Positions 1 through 7,090 of a stretch of 7,224 bases of DNA are shown here, in pieces. The stretch's first letter is position 1. Every line of letters begins with the position of its first letter. The position numbers were made by a program, and so were the translations under genes. Below the pieces are notes generated by a model. It was not told the DNA's origin, ran no database searches, and saw only the letters and a program-made list of their open reading frames with translations. The DNA is taken from contig JBAYGX010000080.1 of the NCBI GenBank assembly GCA_041666465.1, forward strand, positions 1-7,224. The letters run 5' to 3'. This DNA comes from XYC2-FULL-41-22 sp041666465. GTDB lineage: Bacteria; Patescibacteriota; Gracilibacteria; UBA1369; UBA12470.

Positions 1-284
1 GCAATAACGGAAACTTTACTCCAACCGATTTCCGAAATTTCAGCCTTAAGTAACGGTTTGTCTGTAAGTTTCTTATCCAATGCAAGAACCTCATCAACCA
101 CCCGCACGGTAACTCCTCCAACTTTCGCCGCAAATTCATAAATCGAATAAAAACCGTGCCGCTTATACAACTTCCTGCGCTCAACTTCCGGCAATAGCGC
201 CACGAACTTTCTGCGATACAAAAGCACCAATCCACCATACTTTTGACACAAGCCCCAAAGTGCAGTATTTGATAATTTGCCCAT
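1..284 (-). CDS. Probable HNH-endonuclease-family protein, N-terminal part (runs off left edge)
   Basis: The minus-strand frame is open from ATG at 284-282 to the window edge, giving 94 complete codons without a stop. An in-frame TGA lies seven codons upstream, so this ATG is the only reasonable start; there is no visible Shine-Dalgarno. The protein begins MGKLSNTALWGLCQKYGG and contains RRKFVALLPEVERRKLY, HGFYSIYEFAAKVGG and DKKLTDKPLLKAEISEIGW. From memory this pattern (LPEV..R.LY...GF.SI.EFAAK..G followed by an ALDKKLTDKPLLK-like stretch) matches the N-terminal helical region of proteins annotated as HNH endonucleases in candidate-phyla bacteria. The HNH catalytic motif itself would lie C-terminal, outside the window, so nuclease activity is not shown here. 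It is transcribed divergently from the TPR gene. That the frame is real is fairly secure; the family call is tentative. Confidence 0.6.
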   Translation of the reverse strand, partial: MGKLSNTALWGLCQKYGGLVLLYRRKFVALLPEVERRKLYKRHGFYSIYEFAAKVGGVTVRVVDEVLALDKKLTDKPLLKAEISEIGWSKVSVI

Positions 285-310
285 ATATATTTTTATTAAA
301 TTTCATCAGA

Positions 311-339
311 AAAATACCGCCCGAACAGATAGCGGTCAA
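311..339 (-). promoter_or_regulatory. Putative sigma70-type promoter of the HNH-family gene
   Basis: Read on the minus strand there is a -35 TTGACC (339-334, 5 of 6 consensus bases), a spacer of exactly 17 nt, and a -10 TATTTT (316-311, 4 of 6). Transcription would start near 304, leaving a leader of about 20 nt before the ATG at 284. The spacing and position fit well, but this is a pattern match only. Confidence 0.45.
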
Positions 340-500
340 ATATTCCGACTGGACAAGAACCTGGGAATGTTTACTCACCTACTCGCACAACCCACACGAA
401 CAACCGATAAAAATCGTTCCAGGAAATCCGCAACTCACGACACATCCATGCTTCTTTGCAAACCAACAGTAAGAAAAACCTCCTCATAAGCAAAACTCCT

Positions 501-509
501 TGCTATAAT
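501..509 (+). promoter_or_regulatory. Extended -10 promoter for the TPR-pilD-gpmI operon
   Basis: The sequence TGCTATAAT is a perfect extended -10 element (TGN followed by consensus TATAAT at 504-509). No convincing -35 hexamer lies 16-18 nt upstream (481-486 reads TCCTCA), which is usual for extended -10 promoters. Transcription would begin near 515-517, giving a leader of about 80 nt before the proposed TPR start at 596. It is the best promoter-like match upstream of the operon. Confidence 0.55.
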
Positions 510-515
510 TCGCCA

Positions 516-595
516 CGGTCACGCACAACACAGGCACGACCCACACAACAAACACAGTCCTCCACCACGCAACTCACCACTAAACAAACACTCAA
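516..595 (+). promoter_or_regulatory. A/C-rich, G-poor 5' leader of the operon
   Basis: By hand count 48 of the 55 bases from 541 to 595 are A or C, with only two G. Such a leader should be nearly unstructured, and it contains no Shine-Dalgarno-like purine run. Unstructured, CA-rich leaders are known to help initiation without Shine-Dalgarno pairing in some bacteria; that this one does so is inference. No ATG occurs in it, so an ATG-started upstream peptide is excluded. Confidence 0.35.
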
Positions 596-2023
596 ATCAA
601 AAAATCCATAATAATATTACTAACCCTAGTCGCAATAACCGCAACCGTAACCGGAACGGTGGTTTTATTAAAAGCGACCAACTCAAATCTGCTCACGAAC
701 GCGCTTGAGATTCTTAACCAAACCGCTCCAACAACAGAGGAAAACAAAATAAAAACCGAAACAACCTACGCCGAATACATAGACAAGGGAAAACTGCTTA
801 GAGAAAATGATTACTACACTCTCGCAATAAACGAATTCACACAGGCCTCCAAATCAAGCCCGAATTCAGCAGAACCTTACATATTGATCGGTGAAACGCA
901 TCTCTCAACAAAAAATTACGACAAGGCTCTCTTAAGCTTCCAAAAAGCGCTTGAGAAAAGCCCAACCAACATTGATGCCATAACGGGAATCGCTCAATCA
1001 TACATGCATCTAAACGATTTCACTGAAGCCAGAAAAACCGTCGACTCAATCGTGAACCCGGACAGCGACAAACTCAAATATTATCAAGGCATGCTTTATT
1101 TTTATGACGGAGAATACGACAGAAGCGAAGAGTATTTCCAATCCGTCGCCGACACTTCCCAGGACGAAACATTAAAAACAAACGCACAACTCTTTTTAGA
1201 CGCATACGCGGAATACGAACTCGAACAAGGTGGCCAGGAAAACCATTTAAGAACCCTTCTCGCTCAAGCCGCAACGGAAACCGACCAATACGAACTCGCA
1301 ACCTCAACTCTTTACCAAGTCCTTAGCGAAACACCGACTTACAGAGACGCATGGATTCTTCTCGGATACGCTTACCTTAACTTGGAAGCATATGAAGATT
1401 CCGCATCCGCATTCGAAGAAGCAATCGAACTGGACACAACCAAACCTGAAACGAATTATTTTTTGAGTCTCGCATATTACGGATTGGACGATTACGATAA
1501 CGCAATCAAATACCTCGACCTATCTTTACTTTACGGATTTGAACCGCAAGTCCAAGCTTACCAAAAACTGGCGGAAATTTATTTCACACAACAAGATTAT
1601 GAAGCCGCGGAAAGAAATTATGAAAAAATTCTCGAGCTAAATTCAACCGATGTAAACTATTTCATCCGCCCGATTTGGCTAAATATGGAGAAATTGGACG
1701 ACATGGCGCAAGCATTCGATCTTGCCAATCAAGCTCTAACGACAAATCCGGATAACGCCATGAGTTATAACCTTATGGGATGGGTTTATGTGGAAAAAGA
1801 AGACGACGCACACGCATACGAATATTTAACAAAAGCTATTGAAATGGACCCGGAACTTGGCGCAGCTTACCTCAATCTCGGCACGATGTATGAAACGCAG
1901 GGAGACTACACAAACGCAATCGAGAATTACAAAAAAGCTTACAATCTGGATCAAAACGATTCGGTCGGAGCGCTTGCAGCGCAAAAATTCAACAATCTGT
2001 TAAACCAAGGGCTGGATGAATAA
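596..2023 (+). CDS. Membrane-anchored tetratricopeptide (TPR) repeat protein, non-canonical start
   Basis: The body of this protein is about eleven 34-residue TPR-like units (residues about 58-191 and 217-455 of a 475-residue reading), with clear examples such as the units holding NYDKALLSFQKALEKSP, YEDSASAFEEAIEL, YEAAERNYEKILELN and GDYTNAIENYKKAYNLD. TPR arrays are protein-binding scaffolds, so no enzyme activity is implied. The first conventional start is GTG at 659, but the frame stays open upstream to a TAA at 581-583, and residues 2-24 read KKSIIILLTLVAI followed by further hydrophobic residues: a lysine-flanked membrane anchor or uncleaved signal. I therefore place the start at the ATC of 596-598, exactly where MKK would be expected. 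Initiation at ATC, an ATG-to-ATC change or a base-call error are all possible; a GTG 659 start (454 residues) would cut the anchor. The repeats would lie outside the membrane. It is first in an operon, overlapping the prepilin peptidase gene by 8 nt. The presence of a TPR gene is secure; its partner is unknown. Confidence 0.85.
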   Translation: MKKSIIILLTLVAITATVTGTVVLLKATNSNLLTNALEILNQTAPTTEENKIKTETTYAEYIDKGKLLRENDYYTLAINEFTQASKSSPNSAEPYILIGETHLSTKNYDKALLSFQKALEKSPTNIDAITGIAQSYMHLNDFTEARKTVDSIVNPDSDKLKYYQGMLYFYDGEYDRSEEYFQSVADTSQDETLKTNAQLFLDAYAEYELEQGGQENHLRTLLAQAATETDQYELATSTLYQVLSETPTYRDAWILLGYAYLNLEAYEDSASAFEEAIELDTTKPETNYFLSLAYYGLDDYDNAIKYLDLSLLYGFEPQVQAYQKLAEIYFTQQDYEAAERNYEKILELNSTDVNYFIRPIWLNMEKLDDMAQAFDLANQALTTNPDNAMSYNLMGWVYVEKEDDAHAYEYLTKAIEMDPELGAAYLNLGTMYETQGDYTNAIENYKKAYNLDQNDSVGALAAQKFNNLLNQGLDE

Positions 2024-2744
2024 TGCGCTCGTACTTATGTTGGGATTTGTCTTCGGAAGTTTTTTGACAATGCTGATTCCGCGAATTTACAAACGAGAAC
2101 GAGGCATATTTTTCGGCCGCTCCCACTGCCCTTTTTGCCAAGAAACATTACACCCGCGCGACTTAATCCCCATAGGAAGCTATCTTGTAAACCGCGCAAA
2201 ATGCAGATTTTGTAAGGAAAAAATAAGCGCAATATATCCAATCATCGAGCTAACAACCGGAATAATTTTTTTATTGATTTATATTAAATTTCCCTACCCG
2301 CAATCACTAATATATTTTCCGCTTTCACTCGCACTAATCTTCACATTTTTTTATGATTTAAAATATCTTGAAATCTCGGACATAATTTTAATCCCAAGTA
2401 TTCTTTTTGCCCTCGCCCTCGGATCGCAAGACATCAAATCAAAACTAATCGGAATAGGAGTGGGAATCGGTTTCTTTTTAATCCAAATCATCATATCAAA
2501 AGGCAAATGGGTCGGCGCAGGAGATATACGAATCGGAGCTTTAATGGGCGCACTTCTTGGCTGGCAAATGACACTTCTCGCACTAATGCTCAGCTACATC
2601 ACAGGATCAATTATTTCAATCGGACTTTTAATGAGTAAAAAGAAAAAAATCGGCCAACAAATCGCCCTTGGTCCATTTCTGGTAACAGGAACTTTTATCA
2701 CACTTTTTCTGGGTGAAAAAATCTTAAATTGGTATTTAATATGA
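2016..2744 (+). CDS. pilD: Type IV prepilin peptidase (A24 family, PilD/GspO/ComC-like)
   Basis: A 242-residue polytopic membrane aspartyl protease that cleaves the leader peptide of type IV prepilins and pseudopilins, and in many homologues N-methylates the new N-terminus. The N-terminal domain has FGSFL (13-17), GRSHCPFC (34-41) and AKCRFC (61-66), giving the two CxxC pairs C38/C41 and C63/C66, then YPIIELT (74-80). The catalytic aspartates are D114 in YDLKYLEISD and D170 in GAGD, the GxGD-type motif. ALGPFL (217-222) matches the C-terminal conserved motif. Seven or eight hydrophobic segments are visible and the length is normal. The usual Asn after GSFL is Thr18. I chose ATG 2016, which overlaps the TPR stop by 8 nt behind an AAGGG (2007-2011); the next ATG is codon 8. 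Its TGA stop overlaps the gpmI start as ATGA. It implies pili or a competence system elsewhere in the genome; no pilin gene is in this window. Confidence 0.93.
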   Translation: MNNALVLMLGFVFGSFLTMLIPRIYKRERGIFFGRSHCPFCQETLHPRDLIPIGSYLVNRAKCRFCKEKISAIYPIIELTTGIIFLLIYIKFPYPQSLIYFPLSLALIFTFFYDLKYLEISDIILIPSILFALALGSQDIKSKLIGIGVGIGFFLIQIIISKGKWVGAGDIRIGALMGALLGWQMTLLALMLSYITGSIISIGLLMSKKKKIGQQIALGPFLVTGTFITLFLGEKILNWYLI

Positions 2745-4276
2745 AAAAAGTTTTACTCGTAATATTAGATGGATTCGGATACGACAAAAGCGGTCGTAAG
2801 ACCGCCAAAAAAGTCGGCAACGCGATCGAACTCGCAAACATGAAATTCGAGAAATCGCTCCGCCGCAAATATCCGACAACAATCTTGAAATGCCACGGCG
2901 AGGCCGTAGGTCTGCCAAAAAATTCAATGGGCGGAAGCGAAGTCGGACATTTCACAATCGGAGCGGGAAGAGTTGTTTTTCAATCTCTCGAACACATTAA
3001 CCGCGACATCAAAAACGGTAGTTTCTTCAGAAACCCGGCTCTCATAAAAGCTGTCTCAAACGCAAAAAAACATTCATCAGCGCTGCACTTAGTAGGAATG
3101 ATTTCTGACGAAGGAGTTCACTCGCATATGAAACACCTTTTTGCCTGTCTGCAACTGGCTAAACGCCACGGCTTGAACAAAGTTTTTATACATGCAATAA
3201 CGGACGGAAGAGATGTCCCGGAACGCTCAGCCGCTAAATATATCGAACAGATCCAAAAACAAAAAGGATCAATAGCAACAATCGTCGGCAGGTATTACGC
3301 CATGGATCGCGACACCAATTGGGACCGCACAGAAGAAGCTTACAAACTAATGGTTGAAGGAAAAGGCTTTCAAGAATCAGACCCGGTAACGGCAATCGAA
3401 AATGCTTACAAACGAGGTGACGAAACCGACTATTACATCAAACCGATAATTTTAAACCCAAACGGTCTTATCAAGAAAAACGACTCGGTAATCTTCTGGA
3501 ATTTCAGAACAGACAGGGCGAAACAACTTACGGAAAGAATTATAAAAGGAGATTGCATACGCAATCAATTTGATAATATGGGCCGTCCGCTTCGCTACCG
3601 GCCTGAAGGTGTAAAAAACATCACATTCGTCGCATTTGGCGACTACAGCAAAAAAGCCGAAATCGCCTTCCACTCGCCGGTAATCAAGAACAACCTCGGA
3701 GAAATTTTATCAAAAAATTCTGTCCATCAATTGCGTATAGCCGAGACGGAAAAATACGCACATGTAACATTCTTTTTCAACTCGCAAATCAAAACACCTT
3801 ACAAATACGAGGACAGGATTATGATCCCATCCCCAAAAGTGCCATCCTACGACCAGAAACCGGAAATGAGCGCTTATGAAGTAACTGACAAGGCCATCGC
3901 CGCAATCGAACGCGAGAAATACGGGTTCATCGCACTGAATTATGCCAACGCCGACCTTGTAGGACATTCAGGCAATCTGCATGCCACAATCGAATGTTGC
4001 AAACATTTGGATAAATGCTTGCAAGAACTCATCCCGCAAGCTCAAAAACACGGCTACTCAATAATCCTAACCGCAGACCACGGCAACGCCGATTGCAAAA
4101 AGTATCCTGACGGTTCGGAAAATCCGGCTCATTCGTTAAATCCGGTCTTATGCACACTCATATCAGATAAAAAGGTGAAACTCGCGCGCGGAAAAGGCTT
4201 ATCGGCAATTGCACCGACTGTACTGAAGTTGATGGGGATTAAGAGACCGAAGGAGATGGGGAAAGCACTTACCTAG
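2741..4276 (+). CDS. gpmI: 2,3-bisphosphoglycerate-independent phosphoglycerate mutase
   Basis: The enzyme interconverts 3- and 2-phosphoglycerate in cytosolic glycolysis and gluconeogenesis, using two metal ions (usually manganese) and a phosphoserine intermediate (EC 5.4.2.12). The 511 residues match the family length. The alkaline-phosphatase-like core carries metal ligands D10 (ILDGFG), D405 and H409 (NADLVGH), D446 and H447 (TADHGNAD) and H464 (AHS), with nucleophile S66 in GGSEVGH. The inserted substrate domain shows SDEGVHSH, TDGRDVPE, GRYYAMDRDTNWDR and NFRTDRAKQ; ETEKYAHVTFFF and IPSPKVPSYDQKPEMSAYE follow. All catalytic residues are present. Odd points: the usual Asn before the catalytic Ser is Gly65, and the usual FFNFRPDR reads FWNFRTDR. 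ATG 2741 overlaps the upstream stop by 4 nt without a Shine-Dalgarno, so translational coupling is likely; an in-frame TTG at 2729 is less likely because MKKVLLVILDGFG is the normal N-terminus. The 3' end overlaps the convergent gene by 8 bp. Confidence 0.97.
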   Translation: MKKVLLVILDGFGYDKSGRKTAKKVGNAIELANMKFEKSLRRKYPTTILKCHGEAVGLPKNSMGGSEVGHFTIGAGRVVFQSLEHINRDIKNGSFFRNPALIKAVSNAKKHSSALHLVGMISDEGVHSHMKHLFACLQLAKRHGLNKVFIHAITDGRDVPERSAAKYIEQIQKQKGSIATIVGRYYAMDRDTNWDRTEEAYKLMVEGKGFQESDPVTAIENAYKRGDETDYYIKPIILNPNGLIKKNDSVIFWNFRTDRAKQLTERIIKGDCIRNQFDNMGRPLRYRPEGVKNITFVAFGDYSKKAEIAFHSPVIKNNLGEILSKNSVHQLRIAETEKYAHVTFFFNSQIKTPYKYEDRIMIPSPKVPSYDQKPEMSAYEVTDKAIAAIEREKYGFIALNYANADLVGHSGNLHATIECCKHLDKCLQELIPQAQKHGYSIILTADHGNADCKKYPDGSENPAHSLNPVLCTLISDKKVKLARGKGLSAIAPTVLKLMGIKRPKEMGKALT

Positions 4277-7031
4277 AAACCACAACTCCTCTACGATCAG
4301 TCAGTACAATCCCTGATTTTTTTTCGACAGTATTGGAAACACACAATTCAGCAGCTACTTGTGATGCATACTTCTTTACAATTTCTCCAGCCATTGCGAC
4401 ACCACTACCATCTGTTCGAACGGAACGAAGTTCTTCAGCAAATGCTCGATATAATCCAGACATAATTTTTTCACTTGGAGACAAAATCAAAGCTGCCTCT
4501 TCACGCATATATTGCATACCTGCAGATCCCAACATTTGGAACCATAAAATCTGATCAAGATGAGAACCATCTTTCTCAAGCGCAAATCTCCTTAACTCGA
4601 ATTTCAAATCAGGTCTTTTATTCCTGTAAACATCAAGTAAAGACCGCTTTCTCCAACCTCTAACAAAACTTGCCGAACCTTGGGGGACTTGAGCATTACC
4701 ATTGTCATGCATAAACCAACTAGCCAATTGCAAAGGAGACATAGCTTTCTCAACAGCATGATGATTAAATGGCAAATCTTGTGGAAGTGCCATATTTAAA
4801 TGCAATGAACTTCTCGGAGAAGACCCAGCCTGACCTCCCCATAACATATCAGGATTCATAAACTGGAAACGGCCATCTGTGATCATGGACATCATAAGAC
4901 CTTGCATAGCACCACTTGCCGTAGCAGCAGTCATCACTTCATTAGGATCAAGACCTGCAGCTAAAGCATTAAATAACCAAGAAAATCTTGTAGGATTAAT
5001 AATAATACCTTCCTCGGACGCACCAAGCTGTTCGAACTCAAGACCAACAGTCGTCAAAGAAGAATGCGTCCCTTGAGAAGACAATTGCGCTTGAGCGGCA
5101 ATTTCAACCATAATTTGATCAGGATTATATCCCAAATAAACAAGCAAAGTCGCCATCTGCAATAACGACAAAAGATCTGGAGAATCACCATACTCACGAA
5201 TTACCTCCCGGTTTGGAGCATCAGGATAAGGCAGTATTAATTCGGAAGGACGCATAGAATCACTATGACTCAAAAGATAACGAATAATTTGTTCCCAACC
5301 TCTAACACCACGAAGATATTTATTCAACAAAGCTCTTTCAGCCAAGGGTTCCCTCCTCACCAACCCAACCAACTCACCATATCCAACATCCCCTGGTAAT
5401 ATAATTGATCTTTTCAGCAATGACGATTGATCACCTCTCGCAACTGCAACCAAAACTTCAGGGTCAAGACTTTCAAAATGAACTCTAACAGCCATTTCTT
5501 GAGCAAGCTCGGTAATGAGAGATTGAACATACGCACCTCTATCAGCAGGCAAACGATCAGCAACTTCATTCTTGAAACGCAACAATTCCAAAGAAGACAT
5601 CCCTTTTATCTTTTCAACCATTACCTTAAGAATATTTTCCGACACCGATGCATAATTCTCATTGGCATATTTGGAAATCATCATAGGATCCAAAATCTCA
5701 AAACCCGGATGCTCAACCCATTCATCCACAACACAAACCCCATCAAAAACCTTGAAAAAATCCAATGCAAATGCATTGAAAACATCATTATTACCAGCAA
5801 TTTTACTTAAACTCAATTCACTAATTCTATCTGTAAGCGAACCAAGTCGAGAACTGAACGACCAAATGAAATTACTCTCCGAACGAATAAATGAACGAGA
5901 CCATTCCTTACCGGGCAAAACACTTCCCAATTCAACAAGACGAGAGTCCTCAATAGGAACCCGCTCATCAATTACACAAACCAAAACCTTAGAATACAGA
6001 AAAAACAACGGACTTTCAGTTCCACAATCCGCTCTTGTAATACCAGCCAACTCAAACAACCAAGGTCGTTCACTCTGATGCAAATCAAGAATATATTCTT
6101 GAATAAAATTACCAACCTCGGAAAAAGCTGTTCCCTGAAGCCTAAATAACTGATAATGCGCAACATCCAATCCAGGCTTGTTTTTTTCAAATTTTGCAAC
6201 CAACCAGTCATTAACATTTTGGACCGTAATTTCATTCATATTAACCGCATCATCATTTTCACAAAAATATTCAGCAATAATCGCCAAATTCGTACCTCCA
6301 GACATGGTTTTAAACCAATCGTCTTTATCACGAGTCATATAATCATTTAATCCAGGCAACTGTAATAAACGAGACAATTTGGCGGAAGTCATCCTTTTTT
6401 CGTCTGGAATCGCCCTGCGAACATTCGGCAAATCATCAACAGAAGAGGGAACACCACCAGGATCCGCCATTATCACCAATGCGCTATCTGCAGAACCTTC
6501 AGCCACATATATAACAACCTGATCAATATCTGCACCATCAATAAACAACTTCAACAGCTGACCATTTCTGGCAGACGACGCAAGCGCATAGTACATAGGA
6601 CGAGGCATCTGACTCAGGTAATATGAATAATTCGATAATGCAAAACCAAACATACTATTTCCACCATTTTCTTGCATACAACAGCTGACAATATATCCCC
6701 AAACCAATTGTCGTACCTGATCAGGGTCGGTAGCATGAGGCAATAACTGCGTTAGAAGAGTTGTCCTCGGAGCATAGGTCTCGCTACTTGAATACCTACA
6801 CAAAGCCTCATAAGGAATCCGTTCATCAGCACCACCTTCCCTCATCAACGCAGCCATAGCGGAAGAAGAACGCATTTCAGCCAAACACCCATCCCTGGTA
6901 CGATTAACAGCATCAACTTCTTCAGGCAAAAGAGGTCTTCCGGGAACTGCTCGTTCGATTAATGGATATCTATTAAGCAACTCTCTATCAAAAGCAGTAA
7001 TATCCCCCAAAATCGGACAACCTGAAACCAT
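4269..7031 (-). CDS. Large soluble protein of unknown function (920 residues)
   Basis: I do not recognise this protein. The frame runs uninterrupted from ATG 7031-7029 to TAA 4271-4269; an in-frame TAA three codons before the ATG fixes the start, and no Shine-Dalgarno is visible. The N-terminus (MVSGCPILGDITAFDREL) is not a signal peptide, and I see no membrane span; the most hydrophobic stretches (about 341-355 and 619-635) are short and broken by charges. It appears mainly helical, with 13 tryptophans and 10 scattered cysteines but no zinc-binding cluster, no Walker A loop and no evident internal repeat. Glycine/proline/serine-rich stretches sit around 187-200, 730-742 and 779-788. It has its own promoter-like sequence, is divergent from another unknown gene and convergent with gpmI. 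Length, steady codon structure and clean boundaries support a real gene; the function is open. It could be a lineage-specific cytosolic protein or structural factor. Confidence 0.85.
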   Translation of the reverse strand: MVSGCPILGDITAFDRELLNRYPLIERAVPGRPLLPEEVDAVNRTRDGCLAEMRSSSAMAALMREGGADERIPYEALCRYSSSETYAPRTTLLTQLLPHATDPDQVRQLVWGYIVSCCMQENGGNSMFGFALSNYSYYLSQMPRPMYYALASSARNGQLLKLFIDGADIDQVVIYVAEGSADSALVIMADPGGVPSSVDDLPNVRRAIPDEKRMTSAKLSRLLQLPGLNDYMTRDKDDWFKTMSGGTNLAIIAEYFCENDDAVNMNEITVQNVNDWLVAKFEKNKPGLDVAHYQLFRLQGTAFSEVGNFIQEYILDLHQSERPWLFELAGITRADCGTESPLFFLYSKVLVCVIDERVPIEDSRLVELGSVLPGKEWSRSFIRSESNFIWSFSSRLGSLTDRISELSLSKIAGNNDVFNAFALDFFKVFDGVCVVDEWVEHPGFEILDPMMISKYANENYASVSENILKVMVEKIKGMSSLELLRFKNEVADRLPADRGAYVQSLITELAQEMAVRVHFESLDPEVLVAVARGDQSSLLKRSIILPGDVGYGELVGLVRREPLAERALLNKYLRGVRGWEQIIRYLLSHSDSMRPSELILPYPDAPNREVIREYGDSPDLLSLLQMATLLVYLGYNPDQIMVEIAAQAQLSSQGTHSSLTTVGLEFEQLGASEEGIIINPTRFSWLFNALAAGLDPNEVMTAATASGAMQGLMMSMITDGRFQFMNPDMLWGGQAGSSPRSSLHLNMALPQDLPFNHHAVEKAMSPLQLASWFMHDNGNAQVPQGSASFVRGWRKRSLLDVYRNKRPDLKFELRRFALEKDGSHLDQILWFQMLGSAGMQYMREEAALILSPSEKIMSGLYRAFAEELRSVRTDGSGVAMAGEIVKKYASQVAAELCVSNTVEKKSGIVLTDRRGVVVSR
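4295..4324 (+). terminator. Possible weak intrinsic terminator for the operon, inside the convergent gene
   Basis: About 20 nt after the gpmI stop, ATCAG (4296-4300) can pair with CTGAT (4313-4317), plus one G-T wobble, followed by an uninterrupted T8 run (4317-4324). A competing pairing uses TCAG (4301-4304) with CTGA (4313-4316). The T-tract is good, but the stem is short and AT-rich. It lies within the last codons of the 920-residue minus-strand gene. Confidence 0.3.
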
Positions 7032-7054
7032 TGTTTTTTAATAAAAGAAATCAA

Positions 7055-7082
7055 TTTATATTGACAATCATAGTTATGTCAA
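7055..7082 (-). promoter_or_regulatory. Promoter of the 920-residue protein gene
   Basis: On the minus strand there is a perfect -35 TTGACA (7082-7077), a 16-nt spacer and a -10 TATAAA (7060-7055, 5 of 6). Transcription would start near 7048, leaving a leader of about 17 nt before ATG 7031. This is the strongest two-element promoter match in the window. Confidence 0.6.
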
Positions 7083-7090
7083 GCTAGGTT
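7061..7090 (+). promoter_or_regulatory. Possible promoter of the gene starting at 7120
   Basis: On the plus strand there is a perfect -35 TTGACA at 7061-7066. The best -10 at a workable distance is TAGGTT (7085-7090, 18-nt spacer), which keeps only the most conserved T, A and final T; TTTAAT at 7089-7094 looks better but is 22 nt away. Transcription would start near 7097. The -35 is good, the -10 weak. It interleaves with the minus-strand promoter. Confidence 0.35.

Larger units (their letters stand above)
285..595. other. Divergent intergenic region
   Basis: This 311-base gap separates the minus-strand HNH-family gene from the plus-strand TPR operon. It holds the putative minus promoter (311-339), the extended -10 for the operon (501-509) and an A/C-rich leader up to 595. 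Short open frames here (for example plus 260-472 and 277-489) overlap the start of the HNH-family gene or resemble nothing I know, and I do not consider them genes. A small inverted repeat AGCAA/TTGCT (489-493 and 500-504) overlaps the extended -10; it is too short to interpret. Between about 340 and 490 I see nothing recognisable. Confidence 0.5.

Noticed and set aside
181..489. Overlapping short open frames around the left intergenic region (minus 181-378, plus 260-472, plus 277-489)
   Set aside because: They overlap the better-supported HNH-family frame or each other, have no recognisable product and no start signals.
596..2023. TPR protein as a PilF/PilW-type pilus pilotin because it neighbours pilD
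   Set aside because: There is no lipobox cysteine after the hydrophobic segment, the protein is much longer than PilF, and TPR arrays are too generic to assign by proximity.
2742..2744. Possible recoding of TGA (code 25) given a candidate-phylum origin
   Set aside because: TGA ends the prepilin peptidase at its normal length inside a standard ATGA overlap, and none of the accepted genes contains an internal in-frame TGA.
5427..6350. Plus-strand open frames of 64-138 codons opposite the large minus-strand gene
   Set aside because: They are antisense shadows of a continuous 920-codon frame, with low-complexity translations and no start context.
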